64,000 nucleotides of DNA from Monosporascus cannonballus (GCA_004154925.1 QJNS01000034.1:124001-188000), one strand, 5' to 3'. Positions 1 to 14,241 are shown, numbered from the stretch's first letter. The notes: generated by a model not told the origin, from the letters alone. Program-made: numbers and translations.

Positions 1-1298
1 ATCTAAAATAAATACCTTAAACCTTTAAACATTTAACTTTTCAAAGTAAAGCATTTATCCTTATCCGATATCTTTACCGGTTTTTGGCCGATATAAACAT
101 GATTAACCCATATGCCAACGTTATATATACGGCTAATAACCTTACGGAAACCTTACGCCGTCGGTTTATTCGCCTTATATTAAACGTTATATTTGACAGG
201 TAAAGCCGTATTTTACGAAAAAAATAAGTTAATACGATATATAATCTGGTTTTCGAAAAGCTTAATATTCTTTTTATTATTAGAATAAGCTTCGAAAAAT
301 CCTTAATTATTTAAGGTTTTTTTAAATAATTAATTTAATTCTTATCTAGATCGTACTAGAATTAAGTTAATAGAAAAATAACGAATTTTTATATTAATAG
401 TTTTATGTTTCATTTTTGTCTTAATATATGCAGATATGAAAAAATTAACCTAAAGATATTCGACCGTATAACTGCTGGACGGTATAATTATATTATTTTT
501 GATTTTAAATAAATATTAAACGATTAATTTCAAACTGTTATATTAAATCCTGTTTTTGAAGGACGATATAATTCGGTTATTTTTAACGAAATATATTTAT
601 TATCGGAATAAAATATTTTCCGGCCTAAATATATTAATATCCGCAACTTACGTTTTATTTTTTTTACTTATATATATTAGTTTACGTATATAGCAACTGT
701 TAGTAATATCACTAAAAAGAAAATCGCGAAATATGGCGGTTTTCGTCAAATCGGCGGTCTAACTAGGTATGGCTATAAGGCGAAGGTTCGGCGGTTTCGT
801 ATTAATCGTCTCGAAATCGATATTACTGTTTTCCTTATACCCACCCAGAGGTTAACGTTCGAATTAGGGGTACTTAAATTTCCTGATAATTAATGCATCC
901 GAGTTATCAAGTAATATCTCTCTAGTTCAGCTTAATAGCTTGCGTTCTATCACTAAGATTATTATTTATGTTGATAGCAGAGCGAAAACTATAGACATCC
1001 GCAACCACCTGATCAGAACTATAGTAAACCGGGGGTACGACTACAATACCGGGCAAGGGCGGTAATGATATTCCGTATAACGGCATTATATCGAAGCATT
1101 ATATTACGAACATAATCTTAAATATTAAAGTTATTATACCAAAATACTATATCGTCTTGTTATACTTAGCTATAAAGCGCAATTTATCCTAATCGGAATT
1201 ATATTATTATAAAAAAATTAATATATATTACCTTAAACTTCTTTATTAACCGAATTATATTTTTATTTAATATATAATAATTTTCGTAAATATCTAAC

Positions 1299-1669
1299 TG
1301 TTACGACCTAATCTAAGATCGGCCACAAAAACGGTCGGACCCGCACAAAGAGGTCACGTGATTTGGATCTCTCTTATCATCAGGATCCAAATAAATCTAT
1401 ACAAAACCAACCGAATCCAATGGCATTAGATCTGTAACAACGTCGAAATCTAATAAAGATCCTATGAACCTATAAAGATATATACGCTTATTATTTCCAT
1501 AATTTAGATAACTTCAGGTTACAATATAATATCGTTATTTAAGATACCCTTGGTATTACGAAACGTAATACGATTACTATATTTATTACTTAGATTTCCA
1601 CGATATTCCTATTAATATAAACCCGTATAACTAAGGTTTAATAATTAATTAAACCGCTTAGCCGTTATA
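1299..1669 (+). repeat. 5' LTR of chromovirus A (371 bp)
   Basis: Begins TGTTACGACCT and ends in TATA where the 3' copy keeps CACA (C-to-T). It is the same length as the LTR at 14310-14680 and differs from it almost only by transitions. Confidence 0.92.
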
Positions 1670-1729
1670 CGTTACAAACTTTTATTTAATAATACCGTTA
1701 AACTTTAAGTAATATTCAATACTGTCAAA

Positions 1730-4700
1730 ATATCGACCAGCGTTTAGAAAACCCTTACGTAATAGCTTTAGGCCCAAATCCGGGAACTGGAAAAAGAAAT
1801 CCAACAAATCAAAGCTATGTCACTTACCCAAACTTCTTTTACCCGTATGAAACTTAGGAAGCCGAAGCCCTATAATAGAAAAAACAACCTTTAAACCTTT
1901 TTATTTTAGGAACGAATTTATTTTCGTTTTTTAAACCTTAATAATTTAGCGGATTAGTTTCTAATAGTAAGAATATACCTAATAGAAAAGACGGTTAATC
2001 GGTTTAAGCCCATTATAAAAAATTTCCTGGAAATAAAAAAGTCGAATAAAGAAAACTTTATTAATAAAGATTTTTTATTATATACCAATTTCGAAAATAA
2101 AGTATGCGATAATTTCGGCAATTCGGATAAAAAACGATTTACGGCCTAATAACTTTTATAATTCCGATAACAAGAATTTACGTTTAAATATACCATAACC
2201 TTTAAAAGTTTTACGGCTAAAACCGGATAAGGAAATAACGAAACGGACGCCTTTATTAATATATTTTATAAAGAGTTACAGGATAATATAAAAAATATAA
2301 TTATTCGAATTAAGCAACCAGTTACTCTAGACCGATATATCGCAAAAACAATTAAAATCGACAATCGATAATTTAAAACATAACAGGAAAAAAATAATAC
2401 GCTTTACGTTTAAAATATAATAAATCTAACTAAAGAAAGAAATAAAACGCATCTTTTACTTCTTACGGAACAGCGCCAGGACCTATGAAACTCGGCGTTA
2501 CCCATAAACAAAATTGGAGCCAGATTAAATGCTTTAATTGCAATAAAATAGGATATAAGGCTTATAAATACAAAAAACCCAAAAAGCCACGGTAAGATAA
2601 CTGGATACCTGTACCGGAGAAATAATCCAGGAATAATTAAGGAAACGATAACAAAGCCATTAACATAATTTAAGCTAAATATATATCAGGCCTATAACAA
2701 AAGGTTTAATAAGGATTATTACGATAAGAAATTCGACGGAAAATACAAAAAGCCAAAAAGCTGGTTTAATAAATATCGCGAGCATAATAGAAAATATTAT
2801 AAGGATAATTACGTAAATACTAAAACTAAATAGAAAAACTTTGTCCCGGAATTCCTGATCGATATGACAAAATATATGCTATATATTATCGACGAAAAAA
2901 ATATCCCGATTACGAAAAATAAAAGCAATATATTTACAAATAAATTATCCGCATAAATTATAAAGAATTGGATTTTTTAAACCGTACCGGAAATAACAAA
3001 AACAATAAATAATGGTATCGACAGTTTCGAACCATAACCCCAAAAGATATCTAGCAATTAGCCGAAACAAAAAACTAACCCGAAAAAAAACAATACCCGT
3101 AAGAAAACGCCTTTTGTTAATATAAATAGTATAATTACCAAACGGAAAAGGAATTAATCCAGCGTACGGTAAAAAAGCACTGTTAAAAAGCTATTACGAA
3201 TCTTCATTTTTAATTAGTATTTATTATAGATCTCCAGAAAAACAATTATCAAAAAAATACGTTAGTTTACAGAAAATCTTTAAAACGATAATTAGGATAA
3301 CGCATAATAAAATGTAATCGCAAATATAAAAAAATAATTGATTTGATAGTAAAAAAATTTATAACAAACCCAAAAACATTTGATATAGCTTAAAGGAATA
3401 GTACGCCGGCAATAATAACAAATATAATAACTTAATACGCTAAACGAAAAAATATAGATAAAGCTAAATAAATTCAAAATGAAATTAAAAAAAAGTTATT
3501 TGTAAAAAAGTTATAAAATAACGAAATCTAAAAAAATCAAAAGAAATTTTCCTAAAAAAGATTTTAAACGCGACGATAAAAAACGTTAATAACTTTATTA
3601 CTTTGGATATATAAATCAGAATACATTAATATACCGTAATAATAAACTGCGAAGCTTTAAACGAGAATTACATTATATCAGATATGGTTAATAAGCTTAA
3701 ACTGTTATAAAGATATAAGTTAAAACCTTATATAGCAACAAATGCCGAAAGTTAGGAATTCGCTTACGATAACGAGAAAATCATACGCAAAATTAATTAC
3801 TTTAAAATTTTTATTTAAAAACGATATCAAATAATTAATTTCGATATCGTTTTATTTGGGAATTACGATATAATTTTAGAATTACCATGGATATACTAGT
3901 ATAGAATTTTAATTAATAAAAGAATTAGCCAGGTAAACTTTGCTTTATACCTTATTAATAGATAAAAAAATTAAGATCTTAATATTCGATCGAAAATAAC
4001 GACGAATACAGGCATAAGGATACGACAAAAACTTTACTTCCCAAAGAGACAAAATACAAAAAAAAGAACGGGCATTAAAGAAAAATACGACGTATTATTA
4101 TTACCATCAAAGCGAAACTAAAGCAATTAAATAACGACTTAAAATAATAACAACCCCAAAAATTAAAACATTTAACCAATATATCATTATAATACCACAG
4201 ATATAAACAGTTCTTTAAAACGAAACTTGATATGAAATTATCAAAACATAATAAATAAAATTACGAAATAATTTTCAAAAAAGAATTTTCGACAAAGTTT
4301 TACCCCATTTACAATTTTAACGGAAACGAATTACGTACTTTCAAAAAATACCTAGAAAATCGGTTATAAAAAGGATAAATTCGACCTTCAAAATCACCCG
4401 CAAAATACTTTATATTTTTCGTACGTAAAAAAGAAAAACTACGACTTATAGTTAATTATGGACAACTAAACAATATTATTATTAAAGATCGAATAGTATT
4501 ATTTTTAATTACGAAAATAAAAAACCGATTTTACGAAAACAAATAATTTACCGTATTCGATCTTAAAAATAAATATAACCTTATTAAGATCAAAAAAGAA
4601 TATGAATAAAAAATAACCTTCCAAACGAAATACGGACTATTTAAGTATTTGGTTATACTAATAGGATTTACGAATATACTAATAACCTTTTAGCAAATAG

Positions 4701-5125
4701 TTAATTACGTATTATAAAAATACCTCGATATTTTCGTCGTTTGCTATTTCGACGACATTTTTATTTTCTTGAAAATAAAAAAAGTATATATAAGATATAT
4801 TTATAAAGTTTTTAAAACATTACAAAATATAAGGTTATTTATTAAAGTAAAAAAAAATAATTCCACAGATAGGAAATAAAATATCTCAAATATATTATAA
4901 TCTTAAAATATATCAGGATAAACCCTAAGAAAATCGCTACAGTTATAAAATAATAAACGTTAATAATAATTAAAAAAGTATAAATATTTCTTGGATTCGT
5001 TAATTATTATAAAAAGTTTATTCGAAACTTTAGCAAAATAACTATACCCCTAACAAATCTTATGAAAAAAAAAATTCAAATAAACGCCAAATACGGAAAA
5101 AATATTTCAGGATATTAAGAATACG
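1730..5125 (+). pseudogene. gag-pol of chromovirus A, 5' part (RIP-inactivated)
   Basis: The gag start is visible as ATATCGACC at 1730, where element B keeps ATGTCGACC: the initiator ATG became ATA. The zinc knuckle at 2530-2571 reads C-x2-C-x4-Y-x4-Y, so His and the last Cys have mutated to Tyr. The reverse transcriptase keeps its Asp dyad at about 4742-4756 as YFDD instead of YLDD. The frame stops at 5130, where element B is inserted inside the RNase H region; the rest resumes at 11810. Many in-frame stops are CAG/CAA/CGA codons changed by C-to-T. No function remains. Confidence 0.88.
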
Positions 5126-5130
5126 ATTAT

Positions 5131-5497
5131 TGTTACGACCTGACAAGCCACGGCCTCCAGAAACGGTCGTAACGAAAAAGGCCAAGAAAACTATGTGGAT
5201 CAAGTCACGTGATGGATCACTAACTTACCGGTGGTAAGCCAGTAAGCCGGATTACCAACTTACTGGTGGTGATCCAGCTAAAGGAAAAGGATATATACGT
5301 TTATTAATTCCATAATTGAAATAGTTTTAATTTGCAATATTTATTAATACCAAATATTTGGAACATAATATCATACCCTTGGTATTACGAGACGTAATAC
5401 GTTACTGTATTTATTGCTCAGATTTCCACGATATTTCTGTTAATATAAATCCGTCGACTTAAGGTTTAATAATTGGTTAAACCGTTTAGCCGTTATA
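5131..5497 (+). repeat. 5' LTR of chromovirus B (367 bp)
   Basis: Pairs with 11443-11809 at identical length; differences are mostly C-to-T and G-to-A. The 3' half is clearly related to the LTRs of A and C, while the 5' half differs from C. Confidence 0.92.
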
Positions 5498-5557
5498 CGT
5501 TGCAAGCTTTTGTTTAGTAATACCGTTAAATTCTAAGCAATATTTAATACTGTTAAA

Positions 5558-8500
5558 ATGTCGACCAGCACTTAGGAAACCTTTATTCAGTAGCTTTAGG
5601 CTCGAATTCGGAAGCTGGAGAAAGAAGTTCGATAACTTAGGGTTACGCCTGCCTAACCCTTTTTCGCCCGTATGAAGCCAAAAAAACCAAAACTCTACGA
5701 TAAAAAAGGTAACCTTCAGATTTTTCTAATTTAGGTACGAGTTTACTTTCGTTTTTTAGATTTTAGTAATTTAGCGGATATGGTCTTAATAATGGGAGCA
5801 TGCCTAATAGGAGATACGGTTGATTGATTTAAGCCCATTATGAAAAACTTTCTAAAATTAAAAAAAATAAATAGGGAGGATTTTATTAACGAGATTTTTT
5901 TAGCTTATACCAATTTCGAAAACAAAGTGCGCGATAATTTCGGCAATCCGGATAAAGAACGATTAACGGCTTAATAACTCTTATAATTCCGATAGAAAAA
6001 ACCTGCGTCCAAGTACGCCGTAACCTTTAAAAGTTTTGCAGTTAAGGCGGGATAGGGAAACGACGAAGCCGACGTTCTTATTAATATATTTTATAAAAAG
6101 TTAAAAAATAATGTGAAAAATGAGATTATTCGGATCGAATAACTAGTTGCCTTAGATCGGTATATTATAAAAGCAATTAAGATTGATAATCGACAGTTTG
6201 AAAAACGATAAAAAAAAAGATAATACGCTTTATGTTCGGGATATAAATTTAACTAAAGAAAAAAACGAAACGCACCCCTTACTTTTTACGGAACGGCGCT
6301 AGGACTTATGGAATTCGGCGTTACCCATAAATAAGATTGGAGCTAGATTAAATGCTTTAATTATAGCAAAATGGGATACAAGGCTTACAAGTACAAAAAA
6401 CTCAAAAAATTACGATAAGATAACTGGACCCCTGTACCGGAAAAACAATTTAGGAATAATTAAAGAAACGATAGCAAAATTATTAACATAATTTAAGCTA
6501 AGTACGCATCAGGCCTTAAGTAAAAGGTTTAATAAAGATTATTATGACAAAAAATTCGATAAAGGATGGGAAAAATCAGAAAACTAGCTTAATAGACATT
6601 ACGAGCATAGCAAAAAGCGTTATAAGGATAGTTATACGAACACCGGGATTGGACAGAAAAACTTTGCCCCGGAATATCTGATCGATACGGTAAGATGTAC
6701 GTTATACACTGTCGACGACAAGAATATTTTAATTACGAAAAATAAAAACAATATATCTATATACGAATTACCCGTATGTATTATAAGGGATTCGATTTTC
6801 CAAACCATACCGGGCATAACAAAAATGATAAATAATAATATCGACAATTTCGAATTATAACCCCAGAAAATATCCAATAACTGGCCGAAGCAGAAAGTTG
6901 GCCTAAAAAAATAATGCCCGTAAGAAAACCCCTTTTGTTATTATAGATAATATAATTACCAAACAGAAAAAAAGTTAATCCAGCGTACGGTTAAAAAATA
7001 TTATTAAAAAGTTATTACGAATTTTCATTTTTAATTAGTATTTATTATAGATTCCCAAAAAAAAGTTATTAAAGAAAAAATACGTTAATTTATAGGAAAT
7101 CTTTAAAATAACAGACAGAACGACGCATAATGGGATGCAATCGTAAATATGAAAAAATAATTTATTCGATAAGGAAAAAAACTGTAAAAAAATCAGGAAC
7201 AGTTAATACGGTTCGAAAGAACAATACGCCGACAACAGCGACAAATATAACAGCTTAACGCGTTAAACGAAGAAATATAAGCAAAGCTCGATAAATTCGA
7301 ACAGGAATTAAAAAAAAGGTTATTTATAAAAGAACCGCAGGATGACGAAACCCAGAAAAATTAAAAAGAACTCCCGAAAAAGGTTTTAAACGCGACGATA
7401 AAAAACGTTAACGACCTTATCACTTTGGACATATAAATCGGAACGCATTGGTATACCGTAATAGTGGATTATAAAGCTCTGGGCGGGAATTATATTGTAC
7501 CAAATATAGTTAATAAGCTTAGATTGCTATGGAGATATAAGTTAAAACCTTATATAACGACAAATACCGAAAGTTAGGAATTCGCCTACGATAACGGAAA
7601 AATTATACGCGAAATTAATTATTTCGAGATTCTTATTAAAAGATGATACCAAACGATTAATTTCGATATCGTTCCATTCGGGAATTATAATATGATCTTA
7701 AGATTATTATGGATACGCCAATACGGAATTTTGATTAACGGCGGAACTAGCCAAGTAAAGTTCGTTTTACTTTTTATTAATAAATAAAAAAAGAAAAATC
7801 GAGATCTTAATATTCGATCGATAATGGTAACGAATATAGGCATAAGGATACGACAAATACCTTATTACCTAAAGGAATAAAATATAAAAAAAAACGGGCA
7901 TCAAAAGAAATACGACGCATTATTACTATTATTAAAGCGAAATTAAAATAATTAAATAACGATTTAAAACGACAAGAACAACAGCTTAAAAAGTTAAAAA
8001 ATTTGATTAATATGTTATTATAATATTACAGATACGAACAGTTTTTCAGAAAGGAATTCGATATAAAATTACCAAAACATAGCGAATAAGATTATAAGAT
8101 AATCTTTAAAGAAAGATTTTTGATAAAGTTTTACCTTATTTACAACCTTAGTGGAAACGAATTACGTACTTTTAAAGAATACCTGGAAAATCGGTTACAG
8201 AAAAGATAAATTTGATTTTCGAAATTATTAGTAAGATATCTTATGTTTTTCGTATTAAAAAATGGAAAATTATAACTTATGGTTAATTACTAATAATTAA
8301 ACGATATTATAATTAAAGATCGAATATTATTATCTTTAATTACGGAAATAAAAGATTAATTTTACGGAGCCAAATAGTTTATAGCTTTCGATTTTAAAGA
8401 TGAATATAATTTTATTAAGATTAAAAAAGGATACGAATAGAAAATAGCTTTTAAGACGAAATACGGATTGTTTAAGTACTTAATTATATTAATGGGATTT

Positions 8501-10854
8501 ACGAACGTATTAGTAACTTTTTAGCGAATAGTTAATTACGTACTACGAGAATAGCTCGATATTTTCGTCGTTTGCTATCTCGACGACATTTTTATCTTTT
8601 TAAAGACGGAAGAAATATACGTAGGATATGTTTATAAGGTTTTTCAAGTTTTACAGGATATAAGGTTATTTGTTAACGCAGAAAAGAGTTAGTTCTATAC
8701 ACAAAAAGTGGAATACCTGGGATATATCATTACCCCAGAATATATTATAATAAACCTTAAGAAAATTGTTACAATTACAAAATAATAAACGCTAATAATA
8801 ATTAAGGAGGTACAGGTATTCCTTGGATTCGCTAACTACTACAGGAAGTTTATTCGAAATTTCAGCAAAATAACTATACCTTTGATAAATTTTACGAAAA
8901 AAAAAGAATTTAAATGGACGTTAAATACGGAAAAGGCATTTTAGGATATCAAGGATACGATTATTAACGAGCTAATATTAATTATGTACGATCCAAACCG
9001 CCCCGTTAAGCTAAAAACCGATATTTCGAATTACGTATTAAGCGTAATAATCGAATAACGAAATAATTAAAGCAAATTGTATCTCATTATATTTTTTTAT
9101 ATAAGTTAAAAAAAGCCGAACTTAATTACGGTATTCCAGATAAGGAATTTATGGCGATTATTATGGTATTTCGAGAATTTAGGTATTTTCTAAAAAAAAA
9201 ACTTATATTAGATTAAGGTTTATACGGATTATTAAAATCTTGCCCGATTTATTACGATTAAGAAATTTATAGGACAATAACTAAAATACGCAGAAAAATT
9301 GGCAAACTTCGATTTCGTTATTATCTACAAAAAAAAATCAAAAAACGGCAAAATAAATACTTTAAGCAAACGACCAAATTTCGAAAAGAAATTAGTTAAG
9401 GTTAGCCATATAATTTTTGATATTATTATAAAAAAATATTTACGCTTATAACAAATTGCGACAATTCGGGCAATACCTTCCGATATGTATTAAAAAATCC
9501 AGCAGTATAACGATAATTTCTTAAAAAACCAAAAAATAAATAAAATACAGATTTTAAAGGAATACAAAAAGGATTTAATACGAAAAATATACAAACATCA
9601 GTTATATGGATATCCAAGAATTTACAAAATTCTAAAGCGATTTTAACGTATATATTTTTTTCCTAAAATAAAATTAATAGTACAAAAGATTATACGGCAA
9701 TGCGATATTTGCGTTAAAGTAAAGGCTCGACGACATAAGCCCTACGGAAAATTACAGCTATTACTAGTTATAAAGCAACTATGGTATTTAGTTATATTTA
9801 ATTTTATTACCAAATTTTTTATATTAAAAAATCCAATTACAGAAATATATTATAATAATATTTTTGTAATCGTCGATCGATTTACGAAATTTTCTTATTT
9901 TTTATTATATTATGAAAATATAAACGCCAAATAACTGGCATATATTTTCCTTAAATATATTTTTAATATATACGGATTATTAATAAAAATTATATTAAAT
10001 AAAGGATCGACATTTGTATCAAAACTTGGATAAAACCTTATAATATAAATTGGCCTAAATTATAAATTATTTAACGTATTTAAACCATAAACAAATAAAT
10101 AAATAAAACGAATAAATTAAATTTTAAAAACTTATTTATAATATTATATTAATTACGAACAAAAGAATTAAATAAAAAAATTACCGATTACTTAAGTAAC
10201 TTATAATACCAGTTATTACGAAAATATTAAAATAATATTTGCGAACGTAAATTTTGATTTTATTTTAAAGGTTTATAAAAAAGCGCGCGATAACGATTTA
10301 ATTAATGTTAAAATAATTTTTACGTCGAAATAATTACGATAATTATATTAAGAAATAAAAATAAAATTAGAATTCGTACGGAACTAAATAAGTAAATATT
10401 ATAATTAAAAAAAGTTAAAAAAATTAATTTTCGAAAAAGGGAAAATAATTTTCTTCGTTATAAAAAATATTTAAATAAAACAACCTAGTAAAAAATTCGA
10501 TTTCAAATATATCGGTTTATATAAAATCGATAAAAAAATTTCAGAAAATAATTATTAATTAAAATTTCTATTAAAAATTAAATTTTATTTAATTTTAAAT
10601 ATTTTTTATTCGAATTAATAGCAAATATAATTAAAGTATATATGGCATAAAACGACGTAAAAGTAAAAAACGAATAAATATACGAAATGGAAAAAATTTT
10701 CGATATACGAAAACAAAACGAACTTATTTAGTACCTAATTAAATGGAAAAAGCACCTAAATTCCGAAAATACCTGGGAACCCGCCAAAAACCTTATTGGC
10801 GCCTAACGCCCATTAAAAAATTTTTACCAGCAACGGCGAAAGTACTCGAAATAA
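5558..10854 (+). pseudogene. gag-pol of chromovirus B (RIP-inactivated)
   Basis: Starts at an intact ATG (5558, MSTST then a TAG that was a Gln codon). The zinc knuckle at 6353-6394 reads C-x2-Y-x4-Y-x4-Y, three of its four metal ligands having become Tyr. The RT active site YLDD is preserved at 8576-8587, followed by an RNase H region (about 8900-9300) and an integrase core with the VDRFTKF motif near 9870. A chromodomain is read at about 10697-10806 (YLIKWKKH, then NTWEPAKNLIG), which defines the chromovirus branch of Ty3/Gypsy. The frame runs in one phase with numerous RIP-type stops to a TAA at 10852-10854. It cannot be expressed as one protein. Confidence 0.9.
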
Positions 10855-10859
10855 TAATA

Positions 10860-11365
10860 TTTCAATTTACGAAATCCAGGGAGGGAAATCCTTGATTTAC
10901 CGTATTCCAATTAATAATATCTACCCCTTTTAAAGCCTGAACTTCGATTACGGATTCCGATTCCACCTGCGCAAAATTATTAAAATTATTTAAGGATTAA
11001 AGGATATAATTAACAAATTTCGTATTTTAAAATTAATGGTATTAACGTTAATAACATATACGAAAAAAACGCATAAAAACTTTGGACAAAGATTTTTCGG
11101 CTGCTAACTTTTCCTTTTTTAATCTTTTTAATTTTGCAATATGGCGATTAATCATAGAAATAGGGATTCCTGTTCCGTTATACGAACGACCTTGACGGAT
11201 ACATTCCTTATAACGAATAACCCTGTTTATCATTTAGCAATTAAGCTGCCGAACAAAACAAAAAACATAAGGCATCGCGTCAAAACCTTCGAGTTCAATT
11301 AAATTAGCTAAGGCAAATCGTTATTCGGATTTGCGAAAACAACGTTTGGATATACCGGAAAACAT
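10860..11365 (-). pseudogene. Antisense accessory ORF of chromovirus B
   Basis: On the strand opposite gag-pol, between the chromodomain and the 3' LTR, a frame starts at an ATG complementary to 11363-11365 and reads toward 11048. It is broken by two TAA codons, each one C-to-T step from CAA. The visible fragments include a basic start (MFSGISKRCFRK), Cys residues at irregular spacing, YKECIRQGRSYNG, and a Lys/Glu/Leu-rich coiled-coil-like stretch (AKLKRLKKEKLAAEK). Equivalent ORFs occur at the same place in A and C. I recall similar Cys-cluster plus coiled-coil hypothetical proteins being common in ascomycete proteomes, but I know no function. The distal end is approximate. Confidence 0.6.
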
Positions 11366-11426
11366 ATTAAAAATATATAAAGAAAATATTTACCAGGAAA
11401 AAAAGAAATCTTAAAGGTAAGATTTT

Positions 11427-11440
11427 AGGAAAGGGGAAAT
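11427..11440 (+). other. Polypurine tract of chromovirus B
   Basis: Purine run AGGAAAGGGGAAAT just before the 3' LTR start at 11443, the plus-strand priming site expected in an LTR retrotransposon. The motif GGGGAAATCGT recurs on the minus strand before C's 3' LTR, and a mutated version precedes A's 3' LTR. Confidence 0.7.
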
Positions 11441-11442
11441 CG

Positions 11443-11809
11443 TGTTACGACCTGATAAATTACGGCCTCCAGAAACGGTCGCAATGGAAAAGGCCAAAAA
11501 AATTATGTAGATTAAGTTACGTAATAAATCACTAACTTACCGGTGGTAAGCCAGTAAACCGGATTATTAACTTATTGGTAATAATCCAGCTAAAGAAAAA
11601 AGATATATACGTTTATTAATTCCATAATTAAAATAGCTTTAACTTACAATATTCATTAATACCAAATATTTACAATATAATATTACACCTTTGGCATTAC
11701 GAGACGTGATACGTTACTGTATCCATTGCTCAGATTCCCACGATACTTCTGCTAACATAAACCCGTCGACTTGAGGTTTAATAGTTGGTTAAACCGTTTA
11801 GCCGTCAGA
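11443..11809 (+). repeat. 3' LTR of chromovirus B (367 bp)
   Basis: Same length as 5131-5497 and retains more unmutated CpG-type sites. It ends at 11809, followed by the ATTAT target duplication at 11810-11814. Confidence 0.92.
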
Positions 11810-13700
11810 ATTATTAACAAACCAGTATTAATTATATATAATCTAAACCGCCTTATTAAATTAATAACCGATATTTCGGATTACGCGTTAAACGTAATAA
11901 TCGGATAACGAAATAATTAAGACAAATTATATCTTATTACATTTTTTTCGTACAAATTAAAAAAACCGAACTTAATTACAATATTACAAATAAAACATTT
12001 ATAACCATTATTATAGTATTTTGGTAATTCAGGTATTTCTCAAAAAGAAAGTTTGTATTAAGTTAAAATTTATACGGATTATTAGAATTTTACTCGATTT
12101 ACTATAACTAAAGAACTTATAAAACAATAATTAAAATACGCAAAACAATTGGCGAATTTCGATTTCGTTATTATTTATAAAAAAAATTAGAAAACGGCAA
12201 AGCAAATATTTTAAGCAAATAATTAAATTTCGAAACAAATTGGTCAAAATTAATTATATAATTTTTGATATCATTATAAAAAGATATTTACGCTTATGAC
12301 AAATTACGACAATTCGGGCAGTGCCTTTCGATATATATCAGAAAATCCAGCAGTATAATAACGGTTTTTCAGAAAATTAAAGAATAGATAAAATATAAAT
12401 TCTAAAAGAATACCAAAAAGATCTAATACGAGAAATATACGAATATCAATTATATGGATATCCAGAGATTTATAAAACCTTAAAGCGATTTCGACGTACA
12501 TATTTTTTTCCTAAAATAAAATTAGCGGTACAGAAAATTATACGGTAATACGATATTTGCGTTAAAATAAAAATTTAACGACATAAACCATACGGAAAGT
12601 TACAGTTATTACCAGTTGCAAAATAACCATAATATTTAATCATTTTTAATTTTATTACCAAACTTTTTACATTAAAAACTTTAATTATAAAAATATATTA
12701 CGATAGTATTTTCGTAATTGTCGATCGATTTACGAAATTTTCTTATTTCCTACTATATTATAAGGACATAAACGCCGAATAATTAGCATACATTTTCTTT
12801 AAACATATTTTTAGCTTATACGGAATATTAATAAAAATTATATCAAATAAAGGATTAATTTTCGTATTTAAATTTTAATAAGGCCTTATAACATAAATTA
12901 ACTTAAATTACAAATTATTTAATGTATTTAAACCATAAATAGATAAATAAATAAAACGAATAAACTAAATTTTAAAAACTTATTTACGATATTACATTAA
13001 TTACGAATAAAATAATTAGGTTAAGAAATTATTAATCGCTTAACTAATTTATAATACCAGTTATTACGAAAGTATTAAAATACTACTTATAAACGTAAAT
13101 TTTAATTTTATTTTAAAAATTTATAAAAAAGTCCGTAATAACGGTTTAATTAATATTAAAATAATTTTTACGTTAAAATAATTATGATAATTGTATCAAA
13201 AAATAAAAACAAAATTGAAATTCGTACAGAATCAAATAAACAAATATTACAACCAGAAAAAATCAAAAGAATTAATTTTCGAAAAAGGAAAAATGTTTTT
13301 TTCGTTATAAAATTTATTGAAATAAAAAAACCCAGCAAAAAATACGATTTTAAATATATCGGTCCATAAAAAGTTATTAAGAGAATTTCAGAAAATAATT
13401 ACCAATTGGAATTTTTACGAAAAATTAAATTTTATTTAATTTTTTACGTTTTTTTATTCGAATTAATAATAGATATAATTAATGTGCATACGGCATAAAA
13501 CGATATAAAAGTAAAAAACGAATAAATATACGAAATGGAAAAAATATTCGATATACAAAAATAAAACGGATTTACTTAATACCTGATTAAATAAAAAAGC
13601 ATCCGGATTCCGAAAATATTTGAGAACTCGCCAAAAATTTTATTGGCGCTTAGTACCTATTAAAAAAATTTTATTAGCGGTAACGGAGTTATTAAAGAAA
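11810..13700 (+). pseudogene. pol of chromovirus A, 3' part (RNase H, integrase, chromodomain)
   Basis: Continues the A frame interrupted at 5130. It runs parallel to B 8960-10830: RNase H remainder, integrase zinc region and core (VDRFTKF near 12720), then chromodomain near 13560-13650, where YLIK and the FEN/LA segments are still legible. It is heavily interrupted by RIP-type stops. The 61-codon open stretch at 13184-13369 is merely a stop-poor piece of this integrase C-terminus, not a gene. Confidence 0.85.
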
Positions 13701-13932
13701 ATCTCTTAGTCGAAATTCTCAGGAATAAACCAGTTAAAGGAATTAATAAATAGTACAAAAAAAGAAATCTCGGTTTCCGCGCGTTTTTATTCGTCTAGTT
13801 TATCTATTAATTACAAACCGTAATTAATAATTTTAATTGTTTTAACGTAAAAAAATTTCTTTTAATAACGAAAACGAAAAAAGCGATTAATAATTTCGTT
13901 AATATTACGTTACTTACGTATTAAACCCTTTT

Positions 13933-14241
13933 TTAACTTTTGCTAATGGCGTAAAAACGTTTTTTAGCAATAATTTTTTTACGGTTTAAATAATTTTTTT
14001 TCTCCTTAATACGACGTAAGGAATCGATAAAAACGTTAAAACCATTATAACGATAACGGTTTTTAATATATTCGCTATAACGACGAATTTCTTTAATTAT
14101 TTGATATTTGGTATTATTTTCGAAACAAAACGTATACGATATAATTTCAAAACCGAATTTAATAATATAAGTAACCAGAAAATCTAGGTTTTTTTTATTG
14201 GAACGATTATAAGGTTTACGATTAGCAATACGACCTACCAT
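13933..14241 (-). pseudogene. Antisense accessory ORF of chromovirus A
   Basis: Open for about 100 codons from an ATG at 14241, reading away from the 3' LTR on the strand opposite pol. The frame is also open upstream into the LTR as far as 14355. The start is basic (MVGRIANRKPYNRSNKKN). A hydrophobic/aromatic middle with a few Cys follows, then a charged helix-like part (DSLRRIKEKKNYLNRKK). After the stop at 13933 the same strand continues with legible fragments to about 13690. Its position is equivalent to the antisense ORFs in B and C. It is the longest open frame left in the AT-rich block, which is notable in a RIP-saturated element. Function unknown. Confidence 0.55.

Larger units (their letters stand above)
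5131..11809 (+). mobile_element. Ty3/Gypsy chromovirus B, RIP-degraded, nested in A
   Basis: Complete 6,679-bp element. Its LTRs are 5131-5497 and 11443-11809, both 367 bp, beginning TGTTACGACCTGA. The 5-bp target duplication ATTAT is at 5126-5130 and 11810-11814. Removing B and one ATTAT joins the A sequence so that it matches B's own RNase H region base for base around the junction, which proves the nesting. A polypurine tract (11427-11440) precedes the 3' LTR. The sequence is closely related to A. Gene order is gag, protease, RT/RNase H, integrase, chromodomain, antisense ORF. Confidence 0.95.

Noticed and set aside
3292..12501. Short hydrophobic minus-strand ORFs (3292-3477, 6632-6877, 9426-9617, 12304-12501)
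   Set aside because: Phe/Tyr/Ile-rich frames expected by chance opposite AT-rich pol; no conserved position outside the antisense ORF site before the 3' LTR.
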